From: Streptomyces mobaraensis
Lineage (GTDB): Bacteria > Actinomycetota > Actinomycetes > Streptomycetales > Streptomycetaceae
Direction of reading: 5' to 3'
DNA length: 64,000 bases
Assembly (NCBI RefSeq): GCF_020099395.1
Contig: NZ_CP083590.1
Span: 5,518,001-5,582,000, forward strand
Shown here: in pieces, positions 62,097-64,000 of the stretch
Layout: each line of letters begins with the position of its first letter
Numbering within the stretch: the first letter of the stretch is position 1
Made by a program: the position numbers and the translations under genes
Notes under the pieces: model-generated
The model's database searches: none
Seen by the model: only the letters and a program-made list of their open reading frames with translations
Told to the model about the DNA's origin: nothing

Positions 62097-62116
62097 TGCA
62101 CTGACCAGTCAGTGCA
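62097..62116. promoter_or_regulatory. Palindromic TetR-type operator
   Basis: TGCACTGACCAGTCAGTGCA: 9-bp perfect arms with a central CA, 20 bp. The minus-strand CATACT at about 62120-62125 is a -10 candidate for the ABC operon, so a repressor here would block it at +1. The half-site TGACNNGTCA fits TetR regulators such as the one at 58544-59158. Confidence 0.75.
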
Positions 62117-62269
62117 AAAAGTATGGCGCACCCCTCCTTTGCCCCGTCGCCGGGGTCGCATGCCCAAAGTCCTTGCAGGTCAGGGCGATTGTCAGTGGGG
62201 TGCAGGACGATAAGGGCAGACGGTGGTACGGGCGTCCGGCCCGCACCGCCCCGACGGAGGAGGTTCGTC

Positions 62270-62770
62270 ATGGCCCGCAGCAGGAGCGACGTCCGCCTTT
62301 CCCCGGGCACGGGCGTGTGGGACGTGCCCCCGCCCGCCCGCGCCACCGCCCCGCCCGCCGTCGCCGAGCACCTCGCCCAGGCCCGGCAGGCCCTGGTGGA
62401 GGCCGCCGCCCTCGACGCCCCGCACGAGCGGTTCGCCACCGCCCACCTCGCCGCACTGCGCACCGCCGCAGCCGTGCTCGCCGCGCGGGGCCGGCCGGAG
62501 ACCACGGCCCGCCGGCGGCACCGGATCCGCAGCGCCTGGGAGATCCTCCCCGAGGCGGTGCCCGAACTCGCCGAGTGGAGCGCCCTCTTCGCCGCCGGCG
62601 CCGCCCGCCGGGCGCGGGCCGAGGCCGGCATAGCGTCGGCGGCGGACGAGCGGGAGGCCGACGAGCTGCTGCGCGCGGCGGCGACGTTCCTGCGGCTCGT
62701 CGAACGGGGGCTGGTCCACCAGCCCCGGCTCCCCGCACAACCGGCCCCCGGCCGCGGCGGGGTGGGGTGA
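62270..62770 (+). CDS. SAV_6107-type HEPN protein
   Basis: 166 residues from ATG 62270, with GGAGGAGG upstream. Helical HEPN fold (HLAQARQALVEAAALDAPHERF, HLAALRTAAAVLAARGRPE, IRSAWEILPEAVPELAEWSALFA, EADELLRAAATFLRLVERG). HEPN domains occur in RNases and toxin/antitoxin-like proteins; the RxxxxH catalytic signature is not clear here (RRRHRIRSAWE is near). In Streptomyces it is a conserved core gene of unknown function. Divergent from the ABC operon; the gap holds the operator. Confidence 0.82.
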   Translation: MARSRSDVRLSPGTGVWDVPPPARATAPPAVAEHLAQARQALVEAAALDAPHERFATAHLAALRTAAAVLAARGRPETTARRRHRIRSAWEILPEAVPELAEWSALFAAGAARRARAEAGIASAADEREADELLRAAATFLRLVERGLVHQPRLPAQPAPGRGGVG

Positions 62771-62917
62771 GCGGCGGGTGACCGGGCCCGCCGCGGCCCG
62801 CGGAGGAGCGGAGTGCGGGCGGCCGGGACCCGGCCCATTAAGGTGGGGGCGCCGACGACCGTCATCCGCCACCGCCGTACCGGCGGTGCCGCCACCCGCG
62901 CCGAGGAGCCACCCGCC

Positions 62918-63688
62918 GTGTCCGAGCCTTCCCTGGGTGGGGAGACCCCATCGCGTCCCCGCGCGTCCCTGCGTACCGCCGTGGTCTGGGAGGTCCTGCG
63001 GGACGCCCTCGACCGGCGGGCCGAGGCTGATGGGGGTCTTGAGGTCCTCGACGCGGGCGGCGGCAGCGGCCAGTTCGCCGTCGAGGTGGCCCGCCTCGGC
63101 CACCGGGTCACCGTCGTCGACCCCAGCCCCAACGCGCTGTTCGCGCTGGAGCGCCGGGCCGCCGAGGCCGGCGTCGCCGACCGGGTGCGCGGCGTCCAGG
63201 GCGATACCCAGGGCCTGTTCGACGTGGTCGGCCGCGGCGCGTACGACGCCGTCCTCTGCCACGGCGTCCTGGAGTACGTGGACGACCCCGCCGAAGGCCT
63301 GCGGGCCGTCGCCGCCGCCCTGCGCCCCTCCGGCGTGCTCAGCCTGCTCGCCGCCGGCCTCGGCGGCGCGGTCCTCGCCCGCGCCCTCGCCGGCCACTTC
63401 ACCGAGGCCCGGCAGGCCCTCACCGACCCTGCCGGGCACTGGGGCGCCGGCGACCCGGTGCCGCGCCGCTTCACCGCCGACCAGCTCTCGGACCTGGTCA
63501 CCGGCGCCGGCCTGGACGTCACCGCCGTGCACGGCGTCCGCGTCTTCGCCGACCTCGTCCCCGGCGTTCTCGTGGACGCCCAGCCCGGTGCCCGGGACGC
63601 CCTGGCCCGGCTGGAGGCCGAGGCGGCGGCGCTCCCCGCCTTCCACGCGGTGGCCACCCAGCTCCACGTCCTGGCCGAACGGGTCTGA
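62918..63688 (+). CDS. SAM-dependent methyltransferase
   Basis: 256 residues from GTG 62918 with GAGGAG 10 nt upstream; the open frame upstream is non-homologous. Motif I LEVLDAGGGSGQFAVEVARLG (about residues 43-63), post-I VTVVDPSPNALFALE, motif II QGDTQGLFDVV, motif III YDAVLCHGVLEYVDDPA. The family includes small-molecule and tRNA-modifying enzymes; relatives near the dcw cluster are annotated only as methyltransferases. The next gene starts 245 bp on. Confidence 0.88.
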   Translation: MSEPSLGGETPSRPRASLRTAVVWEVLRDALDRRAEADGGLEVLDAGGGSGQFAVEVARLGHRVTVVDPSPNALFALERRAAEAGVADRVRGVQGDTQGLFDVVGRGAYDAVLCHGVLEYVDDPAEGLRAVAAALRPSGVLSLLAAGLGGAVLARALAGHFTEARQALTDPAGHWGAGDPVPRRFTADQLSDLVTGAGLDVTAVHGVRVFADLVPGVLVDAQPGARDALARLEAEAAALPAFHAVATQLHVLAERV

Positions 63689-63853
63689 ACCGGGGCCGCA
63701 CGGGCCCGCCCGATCAGCCCGTTCGCCCCGTATGATCGGTAGACACGGTCCGGCATGACGGGTCGGCGGGCAGGGAATGAACGTCCCGACGTCTTCACCA
63801 CAACACCGACCGCCACACCGGGTCCGGTGGGCGAATTGGCGCAGAGGGGCGGG

Positions 63854-63882
63854 TTTCACGGGGGCGATTCCCTGCCTATCCT
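63854..63882 (+). promoter_or_regulatory. Candidate promoter of the DUF3040 gene
   Basis: TTTCAC (63854-63859), 17-bp spacer, TATCCT (63877-63882), about 50 bp before the GTG start. Moderate match to the vegetative consensus. The rest of the gap 63689-63853 has no gene I can see. Confidence 0.45.
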
Positions 63883-63933
63883 GAAAGGGTCGCACCCCGG
63901 TCGCCCCCCGCGACCGACGAGTAGGAGGACTCC

Positions 63934-64000
63934 GTGCCGCTCTCGGAGCACGAGCAGCGCATGCTCGAGCAGATGGAGCGAGCGCTGTACGCCGAAGATC
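63934..64000 (+). CDS. DUF3040 protein, 5' end only
   Basis: GTG 63934 with TAGGAGGA just upstream; 22 residues are visible (PLSEHEQRMLEQMERALYAED after the start), the typical N-terminus of DUF3040 membrane proteins that lie near the dcw cell-division cluster in Streptomyces. The gene runs off the window. Function not known. Confidence 0.85.
   Translation, partial: MPLSEHEQRMLEQMERALYAED

Overview
This is a high-GC actinobacterial chromosome segment, almost certainly Streptomyces. Codon use is GC3-biased, GTG/TTG starts are common, several genes look leaderless, and the gene content is typical: a SARP regulator, an XRE/DUF397 pair, a chaplin-like protein, a MacRS-type two-component system and a PASTA kinase. 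From about 4.9 kb rightward the order (Lrp-type protein, rhomboid, NYN protein, NlpC/P60 hydrolases, GT4 mannosyltransferase, acyl-CoA ligase, glucokinase, PlsC, MacSR, PfkA, bacterioferritin, DAHP synthase, TrpEG, PASTA kinase, thiamine genes, MetF, DUF3040) resembles, from memory, the conserved Streptomyces core leading to the dcw cell-division cluster. That synteny was not computed here.

Layout. 0-4.9 kb is the end of an accessory, probably biosynthetic, island: a truncated DegT-type sugar aminotransferase, a nucleotide-sugar dehydrogenase, a convergent SARP activator, a hemerythrin-like protein, then decayed IS1380-like and IS5-like transposase remnants against the core. 4.9-12.8 kb is core: Lrp/AsnC sensor, rhomboid, NYN protein, two paralogous secreted NlpC/P60 hydrolases, a metalloprotease-like lipoprotein and a methyltransferase. 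12.9-18.4 kb is a variable patch: secreted peptidoglycan-binding protein, hypotheticals, a wrecked type III polyketide synthase, an XRE/DUF397 regulatory set with one frameshifted DUF397 gene, and an SMI1-like protein. 18.4-34.4 kb is envelope and central metabolism: PimB-like mannosyltransferase, GT87-like membrane protein with a probable frameshift, acyl-CoA ligase, phosphoesterase, ArsA-like ATPase, glucokinase, chaplin-like protein, lysophospholipid acyltransferase, MacSR and 6-phosphofructokinase. 34.6-43.2 kb holds a molybdopterin oxidoreductase, bacterioferritin and its ferredoxin under an iron box, class II DAHP synthase, and a fused anthranilate synthase behind a tryptophan attenuator whose leader peptide has three Trp codons, then endonuclease IV and a PASTA Ser/Thr kinase. 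43.4-48.5 kb is thiamine synthesis: thiO-thiS-thiG under a TPP riboswitch, and thiE.

49.1-53.65 kb is the most distinctive region: a complete five-gene lasso-peptide cluster (A, C, B1, B2, D). The precursor core matches the citrulassin pattern (ring-closing Asp8 followed by Arg9, then a LxLSxN tail) with an unusual R-T-N at core positions 3-5. No peptidylarginine deiminase is present in the window. 54.1-64 kb is core again: metF, a QYG-rich membrane protein, a phytoene-desaturase-like oxidoreductase, a DUF4126 protein, a TetR/ABC/YhgE efflux module with a perfect palindromic operator, a HEPN protein, a methyltransferase and the start of a DUF3040 protein.

A recurrent structural feature is a family of about 100-230 bp GC-rich intergenic repeats (eight copies). 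Five of the eight contain a perfect or near-perfect inverted repeat, a sixth has an imperfect one, and all lie 3' of at least one gene, mostly between convergent genes, consistent with bidirectional terminators. No tRNA, rRNA, CRISPR array or intact mobile element was seen.
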